A program made the position numbers and the translations under genes. The notes beneath the pieces were generated by a model. The model was given only the letters and a program-made list of their open reading frames with translations, searched no databases and had not been told where the DNA came from. Below, one piece after another: positions 54,265 to 63,399 of a stretch of DNA of 64,000 nt (positions are counted from its first letter, which is position 1; every line of letters starts with the position of its first letter). This DNA is from DATFNI01 sp963712305 (GTDB lineage Bacteria; Bacteroidota; Rhodothermia; Balneolales; DATFMH01): assembly GCA_963712305.1 (NCBI GenBank), contig CAVQHI010000002.1, positions 1,054,001-1,118,000 of the forward strand. The letters are read 5' to 3'.

Positions 54265-56565
54265 TTAATCAAGGATACTCAGGCGTGCAAATTTTAGCAG
54301 TAGCTTTTTTTGACCGTAATCATTGAAAAATACTACTACCTTGGTCTGATCTGCAAAACCTTCTTTGCTTATAATTTTTCCTTTGCCAAATTTTTCGTGC
54401 ATCACTTTCGTCCCTACCCGTAAATCATCGTGTGTGATGTTGTCATAATCGATGTTCATACCCGAGTGAGTAGTCTTTTTTGCCCTGGTGATAGAAGGCC
54501 TGGAAGCTGACCCCAGCGTTTTCGTGGAGCGCCACGAACCGGATCGCCGGACCCCATAGTCCCTGGAACTGGATCCCGAATAGGTTGCACCAGTCTCTGT
54601 ACGAAGAACAGCCGGGTCGATCTCGCTGAGAAATCGTGAGCGTTTCATAGCTATGTCATCCCCAAACTTAAATCGTGTACGAGCATGAGAGAGATACAGT
54701 TCCTTTTGAGCACGTGTGATAGCTACATAAAAAAGCCGTCGTTCTTCTTCCATATCAACATCATCGTTATTCCTGGCGCCAATAGGGAAAAGCTCGTCTT
54801 CCAGACCGGCAATGAAAACAACAGGAAATTCCAGGCCCTTTGAACCGTGTACGGTCATCAGGGTTACGGATGGTTCTTGAAGATCAAAATTATCGAGGTC
54901 GGTTATAAGACTTATTTCCTGGAGAAAAGTGCTGAGCGTAGCATCTTCTTTCGTTTTTTCATGATATGACAGCGCGTTGAACAACTCGAGAACGTTTTCA
55001 CGTCTGCTTAGTGCTTCATGCGTATTCTCCTGGATAAACTGCTGCAGGTATCCGGTCTGTTTCATCAAAAATTGTGCCGTATCAACCATAGGTTCAGATC
55101 CCAGGCGTTTCCGGGCTTCTTCGATCAACGACATAAAATCGCGGATCTGATTTTGCGCCGGTTTGTACACATTAATCTTGTCGATCTCTTTAAGGACTTC
55201 CCACGGACGTTTATTATCGGCATGAGCAACTTCCAGGATCGTGCTCATTGTTTTGGCACCGATTCCGCGGCTGGGTTCATTGATCACCCTTAGCAAAGCT
55301 TCCTCATCATTCGGGTTTACCAAAAGTTTGAGGTAAGAGACAACGTCTTTGATTTCCTTGCGCTGGTAGAAGGAAATGCCACCGACTAACTGGTAGGGTA
55401 TTCCTTTGTGACGCAATGCGTCTTCAAAAACACGGCTTTGAGAATTTGTTCGATACAAAATGGCGAAATCATGATAGGAATAGCCCTTGCGCAGCTTGAG
55501 ATTCTGAATGAAGTGGCTGATACGGTTTGCTTCGTCACGTTCATTGTAGCTTTCGAGAACCGTTATCGTCTCGCCGAAATCATTTTCTGTCCAGAGTGTC
55601 TTATCGAGTCGGTTCTGATTGTTTTTAATGACTGAATCGGCGGCCATCAGGATCGCTTTGGTGGAACGATAATTCTGTTCCAGGGCGACGCGCTTTGCTT
55701 CGGGATAATCTTCTTCAAAACTGAGAATGTTTGAAATATCGGCACCCCGGAATGAGTAGATGCTCTGGGCATCATCGCCAACGACACAGATATTATGGTG
55801 TTTAGCAGCAAGCAGTTTCGCGACCTTGTATTGTGCACGGTTCGTATCCTGGTACTCGTCGATCAACAGGTACTGAAAACGATCCTGGTAGGCTTCCAAC
55901 ACGTCTTTATGCTGTTCAAAGAGTTCTATGGGTTTGATCAGCAGGTCATCGAAATCGAGCGCATTGCTCATTTTCAGGCGGTTTTCATAGATGGGATAAA
56001 CCTGCTTGGCGATGTCATCGAGAGGCCCTTCAAAAAACTTATTGCCAAAAGCCTCCGGTGGAATGAGGCTATTTTTAGCCTTGCTGATGAGAAACTGGAT
56101 ACTTTTGGGACGCACTTCTTTCGTGTCGTAATTCAGCTCCTTGAGGATATTGCGCACCAACTTCCCGCTGTCCTCTGAATCGTAAATACTGAAGTCGCTG
56201 GTATATCCGATTTTGTCAGCCTCAAAACGCAGGATCCGCGCAAAAATACTGTGAAATGTACCCATCCATATACGTTCTGCTTCATCACCGATTAGCTTCT
56301 CGATACGTTCCCGCATCTCATTTGCGGCCTTATTCGTGAACGTAAGAGCAAGGATCTGCCACGGCTTGGCAATATTCTGTTCCAGCATCCATGCGATGCG
56401 GAAGGTTAGTACCCTTGTCTTCCCGCTTCCGGCCCCGGCAATAATGAGAAGCGGACCGTCCGAGTGTGTGGCAGCCTCACTTTGACTGGGATTCAGTGCC
56501 TTAAGGATTTCACCGGTACGTGATGGTTTTTCAGATGATTCGCCCTTGAGAGTAAATTCGCGCAT
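54265..56565 (-). CDS. UvrD/PcrA-type DNA helicase
   Basis: The protein has 766 residues from ATG 56565. Superfamily 1 motifs in order: NPSQSEAATHSDGPLLIIAG, AGAGSGKTRVL (Walker A), TFTNKAANEMRERI, LLIDEYQDTNRAQY, VVGDDAQSIYSFRGAD, LEQNYRST, VTLMTVHGSKGLEFPVVFI, and RRLFYVAITRAQ. The C-terminal 60 residues (MHEKFGKGKIISKEGFADQT) are the Tudor-like domain of PcrA/UvrD that contacts RNA polymerase. It unwinds DNA 3'-5' in excision repair. The gene is upstream of the DUF5723-like gene and overlaps its longest frame. Confidence 0.95.
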   Translation of the reverse strand: MREFTLKGESSEKPSRTGEILKALNPSQSEAATHSDGPLLIIAGAGSGKTRVLTFRIAWMLEQNIAKPWQILALTFTNKAANEMRERIEKLIGDEAERIWMGTFHSIFARILRFEADKIGYTSDFSIYDSEDSGKLVRNILKELNYDTKEVRPKSIQFLISKAKNSLIPPEAFGNKFFEGPLDDIAKQVYPIYENRLKMSNALDFDDLLIKPIELFEQHKDVLEAYQDRFQYLLIDEYQDTNRAQYKVAKLLAAKHHNICVVGDDAQSIYSFRGADISNILSFEEDYPEAKRVALEQNYRSTKAILMAADSVIKNNQNRLDKTLWTENDFGETITVLESYNERDEANRISHFIQNLKLRKGYSYHDFAILYRTNSQSRVFEDALRHKGIPYQLVGGISFYQRKEIKDVVSYLKLLVNPNDEEALLRVINEPSRGIGAKTMSTILEVAHADNKRPWEVLKEIDKINVYKPAQNQIRDFMSLIEEARKRLGSEPMVDTAQFLMKQTGYLQQFIQENTHEALSRRENVLELFNALSYHEKTKEDATLSTFLQEISLITDLDNFDLQEPSVTLMTVHGSKGLEFPVVFIAGLEDELFPIGARNNDDVDMEEERRLFYVAITRAQKELYLSHARTRFKFGDDIAMKRSRFLSEIDPAVLRTETGATYSGSSSRDYGVRRSGSWRSTKTLGSASRPSITRAKKTTHSGMNIDYDNITHDDLRVGTKVMHEKFGKGKIISKEGFADQTKVVVFFNDYGQKKLLLKFARLSILD

Positions 56566-56628
56566 AAAATTCAAGTGAAAGGAGGATTCAATGAGTCACT
56601 CCTCTTAATTCATATTCATAACGTACGG

Positions 56629-59277
56629 TTATCCGGCAAAGTCTTCGAGTATGCCTATCAGTTTTCGCAGATTCGTTTCGGCATCAGCTTGTTTTGTCCG
56701 CTCTTTCTTAACCACTTCATCCGGCGCATTTTCCAGAAACTGTGGATTTGAAAGTTTTCCGTTAACTGATTTGAGAAATTTCTCCAGCCGCTGAATTTCT
56801 TTCTCAATACGTACCTTTTCTTTATCCAGATCGATAACACCCGAGAGCGGAACATAAACCTGGTTGCCCTCCACAACAGAAGAAGCGGCCGCAGGAGGCC
56901 TGTCGAGCCCCGTATCGATGGTTATGTCGCTCAGCTTCAGAAGCTTGTGAAAGATCGTTTCCTGGTTTGAGAGTTTCTTTGCCGATTGTTTATCCGGAGC
57001 ATTCAGTACAACATCAATCTCCCTGTTGACATCAACATGCATTTCCGCACGAATATTGCGTATCGAGGAGATGATCGACTGCATCGTACCAAAAAGAGCA
57101 GCCTCGCCTTCAAAGAGCAGATTGCTGTCGAAAACGGGCCATTCAGACCGGACAAGAGCCTCTTCGGGTGTTCGTTCCCGCAACCGCTGCCAGATTTCTT
57201 CTGTTATAAATGGCATGAACGGATGCAGAAGTTTCATCAGATTTTCAAAGATGAAGATAGCCCGGGAGACTGTTTCATCTGACATTTTTTCACCGGGATT
57301 ATCCGGTTTAATCAATTCCAGATACCAGTCGCAGAAGTCATTCCAGACGAGTCCGTAGATTTTCAGCAGTGCTTCGTTCAGACGGTAACGCGACAAGTCG
57401 TCATCAACAGCCTGAACCGTTTGTTGTAGCCTAGTGAACATCCATTTGTCTGCCAGACTGAAGGACTCGGGATCTACCGTACTGGAATAAATTTTACCAT
57501 CTTGAACATGCATGGATAAAAACCGGAACGCATTCCAGATTTTGTTGGCAAAATTTCGGCCCATCTCAAATTTCGTTGGATCCAGCTTAATATCCTGTCC
57601 CTGGGCACAAAGAATAATGAGACAATAACGAACCGCATCAGCACCGTACTGTTCGATCATGTCCAGTGGGTCGATACCGTTACCGAGACTCTTGCTCATC
57701 CAGCGGCCATGTTTGTCTTTCACCATTCCTGTGATAAATATATCACGGTAAGGAAGCTCGCCGGTGAAATGAAGGCCCGCCATAATCATCCGGGAGATCC
57801 AGAAAAACAGGATATCGTAACCGGATACAAGCACGTCGGTTGGGTAAAAATATTTTAGATCATCGGTTTCTTCCGGCCAACCGAGTGTGGCGAACGGCCA
57901 GAGCCATGATGAAAACCAGGTATCCAGCACATCTTCATCCTGAACCATTCCGGGTTCCGGCTGATCGACTGATACGAGATAATCACGAGACTCGTCAATC
58001 TCACCGTTATCGTCAGTGTAGTACCAAACGGGAATGCGGTGACCCCACCAGAGCTGGCGGGAGATGGTCCAGTCGCGGATGTTTTCGAGCCAGCGGTAAT
58101 ATTCGTTTTCCCATCGTTGCGGGAAGAACTTGATCTCGCCGTTGCGAGCTGCCTTAAGTGCGGGTTTAGCTAACGGCTCCATCTTCACAAACCACTGACG
58201 CGAGATCAATGGTTCAATTACTGCTTTGGAACGGCTGGAAACAGGTACGGTGTGACGATATGATTCGGTTTTAACCAGGTAACCGCCATCTTCCAATTCC
58301 TCGACGATACGTTCGCGCGCTTTGATTCGGTCAAGCCCTTCATAGCTACCACCGTTTTCATTGATGGTGCCATCAGTGTTCATGATATTGATGACATCAA
58401 GCTTGTGCCGCTGACCAATCTCAAAGTCATTCTTGTCATGGGCAGGGGTAATTTTAAGTGCGCCGGCACCAAACTCCATTTTTACATATTCGTCTGTGAT
58501 GATCGGCAGTTCGCGACCAATTAATGGCAAGGTAACGTGTCTGCCAATTAAATTTTGATACCGTTCATCATCCGGATGTACTGCTATAGCTGTATCACCC
58601 AACATCGTCTCGGGACGCGTTGTTGCAATGGTAATCGATTGTTCGGGATCATCAGCTATGGGATAGCGAACATACCACAGATGTCCGTCTTTTTCGATGT
58701 CATCGACCTCTTCATCCGAAAGGGCCGTCATATCCACCGGGCACCAGTTGACAAGGTAGTTGCCACGATAGATCAGGCCTTCGTTGTATAATTTTACAAA
58801 CACTTCCTGCACAGCACGGGAGAAACCTTCATCCATCGTAAACCGCTCTTTGCTCCAGTCGCAGCTGGTTCCGAGCTTTTTCATCTGATCGATGATGATG
58901 GCCCCGTATTCATCTTTCCATTCCCAAACCTTATCAATGAACTCATCCCGGCCCACATCATGACGTGAACGACCTTCATTCTGTTTCAGATTCTTCTCGA
59001 CAACATTTTGAGTGGCGATGCCGGCGTGGTCGGTTCCGGGAAGCCAGAGTGCCTCGTTACCTTGCATCCGCTTTATACGGATCAGTGCATCCTGGACTGA
59101 CCCCTGCAGTGCATGTCCCATATGCAAACGCCCGGTTACGTTGGGAGGAGGCATCATGATGGTAAATGGTTTCTTTTTGGGATCCGGATGGGTTTCGAAT
59201 AATTTGTGTCCGGTCCAGTAGTCATACCATAGTTTTTCAATAGCCTTGGGATCGTATCTTTTGGGAACTTCCTGCAT
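56629..59277 (-). CDS. valS: Valyl-tRNA synthetase
   Basis: The protein has 882 residues. Class I signatures: PPPNVTGRLHMGHALQG (HIGH-type) and GRWMSKSLGNG (KMSKS-type). Editing domain TIATTRPETMLGDTA, anticodon-binding region and the C-terminal coiled coil (VIDLDKEKVRIEKEIQRLEK) that clamps tRNA. It charges tRNA-Val and hydrolyses mischarged threonine. ATG 59277. The 234-bp leader between it and rsmB contains a hairpin and an intrinsic terminator, see the next two entries. Confidence 0.97.
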   Translation of the reverse strand: MQEVPKRYDPKAIEKLWYDYWTGHKLFETHPDPKKKPFTIMMPPPNVTGRLHMGHALQGSVQDALIRIKRMQGNEALWLPGTDHAGIATQNVVEKNLKQNEGRSRHDVGRDEFIDKVWEWKDEYGAIIIDQMKKLGTSCDWSKERFTMDEGFSRAVQEVFVKLYNEGLIYRGNYLVNWCPVDMTALSDEEVDDIEKDGHLWYVRYPIADDPEQSITIATTRPETMLGDTAIAVHPDDERYQNLIGRHVTLPLIGRELPIITDEYVKMEFGAGALKITPAHDKNDFEIGQRHKLDVINIMNTDGTINENGGSYEGLDRIKARERIVEELEDGGYLVKTESYRHTVPVSSRSKAVIEPLISRQWFVKMEPLAKPALKAARNGEIKFFPQRWENEYYRWLENIRDWTISRQLWWGHRIPVWYYTDDNGEIDESRDYLVSVDQPEPGMVQDEDVLDTWFSSWLWPFATLGWPEETDDLKYFYPTDVLVSGYDILFFWISRMIMAGLHFTGELPYRDIFITGMVKDKHGRWMSKSLGNGIDPLDMIEQYGADAVRYCLIILCAQGQDIKLDPTKFEMGRNFANKIWNAFRFLSMHVQDGKIYSSTVDPESFSLADKWMFTRLQQTVQAVDDDLSRYRLNEALLKIYGLVWNDFCDWYLELIKPDNPGEKMSDETVSRAIFIFENLMKLLHPFMPFITEEIWQRLRERTPEEALVRSEWPVFDSNLLFEGEAALFGTMQSIISSIRNIRAEMHVDVNREIDVVLNAPDKQSAKKLSNQETIFHKLLKLSDITIDTGLDRPPAAASSVVEGNQVYVPLSGVIDLDKEKVRIEKEIQRLEKFLKSVNGKLSNPQFLENAPDEVVKKERTKQADAETNLRKLIGILEDFAG

Positions 59278-59328
59278 AAAAATGGTTACTTGAAAATCAA
59301 AAAATTATGTTTGGATTGCCGGCAGGCA

Positions 59329-59359
59329 GAAAAAGCCCCGAATGATGGCATTCTGGGCT
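59329..59359 (-). terminator. Intrinsic terminator upstream of valS
   Basis: On the minus strand AGCCCAGAATG and CATTCGGGGCT pair around CCAT and are followed by TTTTTC. It either ends rsmB or acts as an attenuator ahead of valS, 52 bp from the start codon. Confidence 0.65.
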
Positions 59360-59393
59360 AAGCACGTAATATAAAAATATGCTTTGCCAGACG

Positions 59394-59426
59394 GTAGCCA
59401 TGTCGGAAATCAACCAACATGGCTAC
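59394..59426. other. Hairpin in the rsmB-valS gap
   Basis: GTAGCCATGT and ACATGGCTAC, a perfect 10-bp stem with a 13-base loop, about 35 bp before the terminator in the direction of transcription. No T-box consensus is present. Confidence 0.5.
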
Positions 59427-59511
59427 ACAACTCGCTGAAAAAGGGAAAAGAGATTATAAGGCTGCACCCAGTCGACGTATTGTAATCGATCAGGGCCGGC
59501 GGCGGAATCAG

Positions 59512-60837
59512 TTATTTAGTGCGTCTGAGCAGTACACCAAAATGTCCATCACAATGATGTATATGCGGGAATGTCTGGTAAGCCTTGCCATCTTCGGTCA
59601 GGACCTCTTCAGGAAGGAATCCGCTCAGGTCTTCAAGAACAAAATTGTCGTAGTTCTCGAGGAACTTGTTTATTTGTTCCATGTTTTCTTCCGGTTCCAG
59701 TGAACAGGTTGAATAAACCAGTCTACCGTTCCGTGCCACCATGTTTCCGGCAGCATCCAGCAGTTCGGCTTGTCTTTCGATGATGGTCGCCAGATCTTCT
59801 TCTTTACGCTTCCATCTGAGGTCGGCACGTTTGCTAAGCACGCCCGTTCCGGTACATGGGGCATCAAGGAGTACGGCATCAGAAAGCCTGAAACGTTCTT
59901 CGATTACGTCGGCACGCTGTATTTTTACGATTTCTGCACCGTAGTGAGTTGCGTTTTCAGCAATTTTCTTGACACGATCGGTATGAATATCGACTGCGAG
60001 GATGCTGCCCTCATTCTGCATCATGTCGGCCATAACGATTGTTTTTGTCCCCGGAGCGGCACAAAGATCGTAAACGGTTTCACCAGGCTGGGGATCTAGA
60101 ATCCATGGCGCAAATCCGGCGGCAATGTCCTGTACCTGGCAGAGTCCTTTTTCAAACCATCCCTTCTCACGAATTTTGTGCAACTGATCGACCTTGAAGT
60201 ATCCCGGAAGCCAGTCGCTTTCTTCAAAAGCCACATCGCTCTTGGTCATCCTGAGAATAAAATTCTCTGTATGTGTTCTGATATTATTTACACGGATGTA
60301 ATAGGGAGGGTGCTGATTGTTAGCCTGCATTAGGTGAAAGGCGTCGCGTTCACCGAACCTTTTTACCCAGCGGCGCACCATCCAAGCGGGATGGGAGAAA
60401 GTGGTAGCGATCAGTTCGATGCGATCATCGGACTGCGGACGAGGCAAATTGGCTCTTTCGCGTTGTATCTTTCTCAGGATCGCATTTACGAGATCACCTG
60501 TTTTTGCACTTATGTAACGCTTGCCATATTCGACAGCCTCATTCACCGCCGCATAATCCGGCGTTCCATCCATGAAAAGAAGGTCGTAAATACCAACGCG
60601 AAGCAGATTCCGGAACAGTGGTGTCATATGTTCGAAATCGACATTGCTGTATTGCTGAATCAAAAAGTCCAGATAACCTCGTCTGCGGAGAATGCCCTGG
60701 ACGAATTCATTCGCTTGTTGCCTGTCCGGTCCTTCAAGCTGATCGAGCAGTAAGGTATCCAGATACATGCTCTCATCGAACTTTGAGAGTATTTCTATGC
60801 TGACTTGTCGAGCTGTTTTATCGTTTTCTTGTACCAA
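59512..60837 (-). CDS. rsmB: 16S rRNA (cytosine-5) methyltransferase, RsmB/Sun family
   Basis: 441 residues from TTG 60837 (VQENDKTARQVSIEIL), where family similarity begins; a TTG at 60918 would add 27 unrelated residues. N-terminal NusB-like RNA-binding domain (FVQGILRRRGYLDFLIQQYS, VGIYDLLFMDGTPDYAAVNE), then the SAM domain with VYDLCAAPGTKTIVMADMM, DAPCTGTGVLSKRADLRWKR (first Cys) and LVYSTCSLEPEENMEQINKF (catalytic Cys). It methylates C967-type positions of 16S rRNA. Starts are uncertain because neither TTG has a Shine-Dalgarno. Confidence 0.92.
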   Translation of the reverse strand: MVQENDKTARQVSIEILSKFDESMYLDTLLLDQLEGPDRQQANEFVQGILRRRGYLDFLIQQYSNVDFEHMTPLFRNLLRVGIYDLLFMDGTPDYAAVNEAVEYGKRYISAKTGDLVNAILRKIQRERANLPRPQSDDRIELIATTFSHPAWMVRRWVKRFGERDAFHLMQANNQHPPYYIRVNNIRTHTENFILRMTKSDVAFEESDWLPGYFKVDQLHKIREKGWFEKGLCQVQDIAAGFAPWILDPQPGETVYDLCAAPGTKTIVMADMMQNEGSILAVDIHTDRVKKIAENATHYGAEIVKIQRADVIEERFRLSDAVLLDAPCTGTGVLSKRADLRWKRKEEDLATIIERQAELLDAAGNMVARNGRLVYSTCSLEPEENMEQINKFLENYDNFVLEDLSGFLPEEVLTEDGKAYQTFPHIHHCDGHFGVLLRRTK

Positions 60838-61037
60838 AATTGGATATCGTGTTTTTGCCTGATTTTTTTTGATCGAAATATAAGAGAATTTATCAATAAA
60901 GTATTTGGCGTCGGGCAACCGGAATCAAGAAAAAAATGCATTTTAGGTTACCCGATATGGTTTGCTATCTTAAGGGTTAGAAATACTTTTTCCAATTTTC
61001 TTCTAACCAGTAAGATAGATTTCCTCGTCTTATATGA

Positions 61038-61068
61038 TTGCAATTTGAACATTTGATGGTTAATTTTG
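61038..61068 (+). promoter_or_regulatory. Candidate Bacteroidetes-type promoter for atpD-atpC
   Basis: TTG at 61038-61040, 20 bp, then TAATTTTG at 61061-61068, a full match to TAnnTTTG. The start codon follows 79 bp downstream. Confidence 0.6.
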
Positions 61069-61147
61069 CAAGCTTTGATGACTTTAGATATTTCAGGTAA
61101 AATTTTACAGTTACACATCCGAATGTTAACGCAGATAACAAAGCATA

Positions 61148-62641
61148 ATGAATAAAGGAACTATCGCTCAAGTAATCGGCCCTGTAGTCGACGTAGATTT
61201 TAAAGAAGGAGAGATCCCGCCAGTTCTAACCGCTTTAGAAATTGATCGGGAAGATGGTAAACTGGTTTTGGAAGTTGCCCAGCATTTGGGGGAAAATCGC
61301 GTTCGTGCAATTGCTATGGACTCAACCGATGGCCTCGTACGTGGTACTGAAGTCAATAACACCGGTGCTCCGATCTCGATGCCCGTCGGTGAAGATATCC
61401 GGGGCCGGCTGTTTAATATCGTTGGTGACGCTATAGACGGTATCCCATCTCCAAAAGCCGAACGTCGGTCGCCGATTCATAAGCCGGCACCCAGTTTCGA
61501 AGACCTTTCCTCTGAATCAGAAATTCTGGAAACAGGTATCAAAGTTGTTGACCTTCTCTGCCCGTATGTAAAGGGTGGTAAGATTGGACTATTTGGTGGT
61601 GCCGGTGTTGGCAAGACAGTCCTGATTCAGGAGCTTATCAATAACATCGCCAAGCTACACGGTGGACTCTCAGTATTTGCTGGTGTTGGTGAGCGTACAC
61701 GTGAAGGTAATGACCTGCTCCGTGAGTTTATCGAATCGGGTGTCATCAACTATGGTGATGAGTTCAAAAAAGGTCTTCTGGAATCCGGTGACTGGGATCT
61801 CTCAAAAGTCGATATGGATGCTCTGAAGTCATCACAGGCAACGCTCGTCTTTGGACAGATGAACGAGCCACCTGGTGCTCGTGCCCGTGTTGCTCTTTCC
61901 GGACTTACGGTAGCTGAGTATTTCCGTGACGAAGTCAGCCGCGATATTCTATTGTTTATTGACAATATCTTCCGTTTCACTCAGGCCGGTTCTGAAGTGT
62001 CGGCTCTGCTTGGCCGTATGCCTTCAGCCGTAGGTTATCAGCCAACGCTGGCTACCGAAATGGGACAGCTCCAGGAGCGTATCACCTCAACCAAAGCCGG
62101 ATCCATTACATCTGTACAGGCTGTCTATGTACCTGCTGATGACTTGACGGACCCCGCCCCTGCTACCACATTTACGCACCTCGATGCGACTACTGTTTTG
62201 TCACGCCAGATTTCCTCGCTCGGTATCTATCCGGCTGTAGATCCACTGGATTCAACTTCACGCATTCTTGACCCACACACGATCGGCAAAGAGCATTATA
62301 ATTGCGCCCAACGGGTGAAAGAGTTGCTACAACGGTATAAAGACCTGCAGGATATTATTGCTATTCTTGGGATGGATGAACTCTCTGATGAAGATAAACA
62401 AACCGTAGCCCGTGCACGTCGCGTGCAGCGTTTTCTGAGTCAGCCGTTCTTCGTTGCCGAGCAGTTTACCGGTTTGCAAGGTAAGTATGTGAAGCTTGAA
62501 GACACCATTAAAGGATTCAATAAGGTTGTCGACGGTGAACTCGATCATCTGCCTGAGAATTCTTTCTACATGGTTGGTTCTATTGAGGAAGCAGTCGAGA
62601 AAGGCGAGAAACTGCTCGCTGAAACCGAGTCTGAAAACTAA
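61148..62641 (+). CDS. atpD: ATP synthase F1 subunit beta
   Basis: The protein has 497 residues. Walker A GGAGVGKTVLIQELI (about 157), GERTREGNDLLREF, VFGQMNEPPGARARVALSGL, the DELSEED-like MDELSDEDKQ (about 410) and LFIDNIFRFTQAGSEVSALL. It is the catalytic subunit of the membrane ATP synthase. The gene starts a two-gene unit with atpC; the other synthase subunits are elsewhere, as in Bacteroidetes. About 25 residues more than the common beta subunit, from an insertion around residue 205 (YGDEFKKGLLESGDWDLSKV). Confidence 0.98.
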   Translation: MNKGTIAQVIGPVVDVDFKEGEIPPVLTALEIDREDGKLVLEVAQHLGENRVRAIAMDSTDGLVRGTEVNNTGAPISMPVGEDIRGRLFNIVGDAIDGIPSPKAERRSPIHKPAPSFEDLSSESEILETGIKVVDLLCPYVKGGKIGLFGGAGVGKTVLIQELINNIAKLHGGLSVFAGVGERTREGNDLLREFIESGVINYGDEFKKGLLESGDWDLSKVDMDALKSSQATLVFGQMNEPPGARARVALSGLTVAEYFRDEVSRDILLFIDNIFRFTQAGSEVSALLGRMPSAVGYQPTLATEMGQLQERITSTKAGSITSVQAVYVPADDLTDPAPATTFTHLDATTVLSRQISSLGIYPAVDPLDSTSRILDPHTIGKEHYNCAQRVKELLQRYKDLQDIIAILGMDELSDEDKQTVARARRVQRFLSQPFFVAEQFTGLQGKYVKLEDTIKGFNKVVDGELDHLPENSFYMVGSIEEAVEKGEKLLAETESEN

Positions 62642-62656
62642 ACCTGAATTTAATTG

Positions 62657-63061
62657 ATGAATACTTACCGTGCACAGATACTAACACCCGACGGACCTGT
62701 ATTTGAAGGGGAAGTCGTTAGCCTGCGCCTGCCGGGTACCGATGGTAATTTTCAGGTTCTGTTCAATCACGCCAGTCTCATGTCAACTCTGGAGATTGGT
62801 GAGACTGTGGTTCAGAAGGAAAATGGACAGATTGAATTATATGCCATCAGCGGTGGTTTTGTGGATGTAAATCACAATACTCTCATTCTCTTGGCTGAAG
62901 CAGCTGAACGGGCCGATGAAATTAACGTTTCACGTGCCAAGACAGCCAAAGAACGGGCTGAGCGACGCCTGAAAGATAACCATATCGATCAGGCCCGGGC
63001 CGATTTAGCCTTGCAGCGTGCCGTTAACCGGTTAAAAGTAGCACGCCAAGCTGGACGGTGA
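62657..63061 (+). CDS. atpC: ATP synthase F1 subunit epsilon
   Basis: The protein has 134 residues from ATG 62657. MNTYRAQILTPDGPVFEGEV, LRLPGTDGNFQVLFNHASLM and GGFVDVNHNTLILLAEAAER form the beta sandwich; the C-terminal two helices (AKTAKERAERRLKD, ALQRAVNRLKVARQAG) are those that inhibit ATP hydrolysis in the family. It links the F1 head to the c-ring and regulates turnover. 15 bp after atpD; a terminator follows. Confidence 0.96.
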   Translation: MNTYRAQILTPDGPVFEGEVVSLRLPGTDGNFQVLFNHASLMSTLEIGETVVQKENGQIELYAISGGFVDVNHNTLILLAEAAERADEINVSRAKTAKERAERRLKDNHIDQARADLALQRAVNRLKVARQAGR

Positions 63062-63088
63062 TAACTTTCCTATACTTAACAGTTTATG

Positions 63089-63122
63089 AAAAAGGCAATG
63101 GTGTTTATCCGTTGCCTTTTTT
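63089..63122 (+). terminator. Terminator of the atpD-atpC unit
   Basis: AAAAAGGCAA pairs with TTGCCTTTTT around TGGTGTTTATCCG and runs into TTTTTT, 28 bp past the atpC stop. Confidence 0.88.
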
Positions 63123-63399
63123 ATTTATGGACAGGCCGTAATACTGCATGCTGGCTTGCCATATGCAAAGATGCAGATTACAAACACCAGCCTGGTTGAT
63201 ATGAGTTTCAGAATGCAGCTCGTTAGCCAATGAAGCTTCAGCTTCTGTACGGACGTATTCCAGCTTCTCTTCAGCGAAGTATAATTTTATGATGGAATCA
63301 AAACATTATACTACTCGGAGAAGGGGCTTTTAGCCCTCCAGGTTGCAAAAAAAGTAATAAATTCAGGATTGACCAATTAGTTTATCAAGAGATAATTAA
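63123..63399. other. Non-coding gap between atpC and the PBP gene
   Basis: On the minus strand a stop-to-stop frame of about 65 codons (with AEEKLEYVRTEAEASLANEL) crosses this gap but has no plausible start and no family. GGGGCTTTTAGCCCT at 63323-63337 is a short hairpin. It may be decayed sequence. Confidence 0.35.

Noticed and set aside
59278..59511. T-box riboswitch upstream of valS
   Set aside because: No AGGGTGGNACCGCG sequence; only a simple hairpin and a terminator are seen.
62926..62941. Another parS-like core in atpC (GTTTCACGTGCC)
   Set aside because: The right half is not symmetric (about 11 of 16), so chance is more likely.
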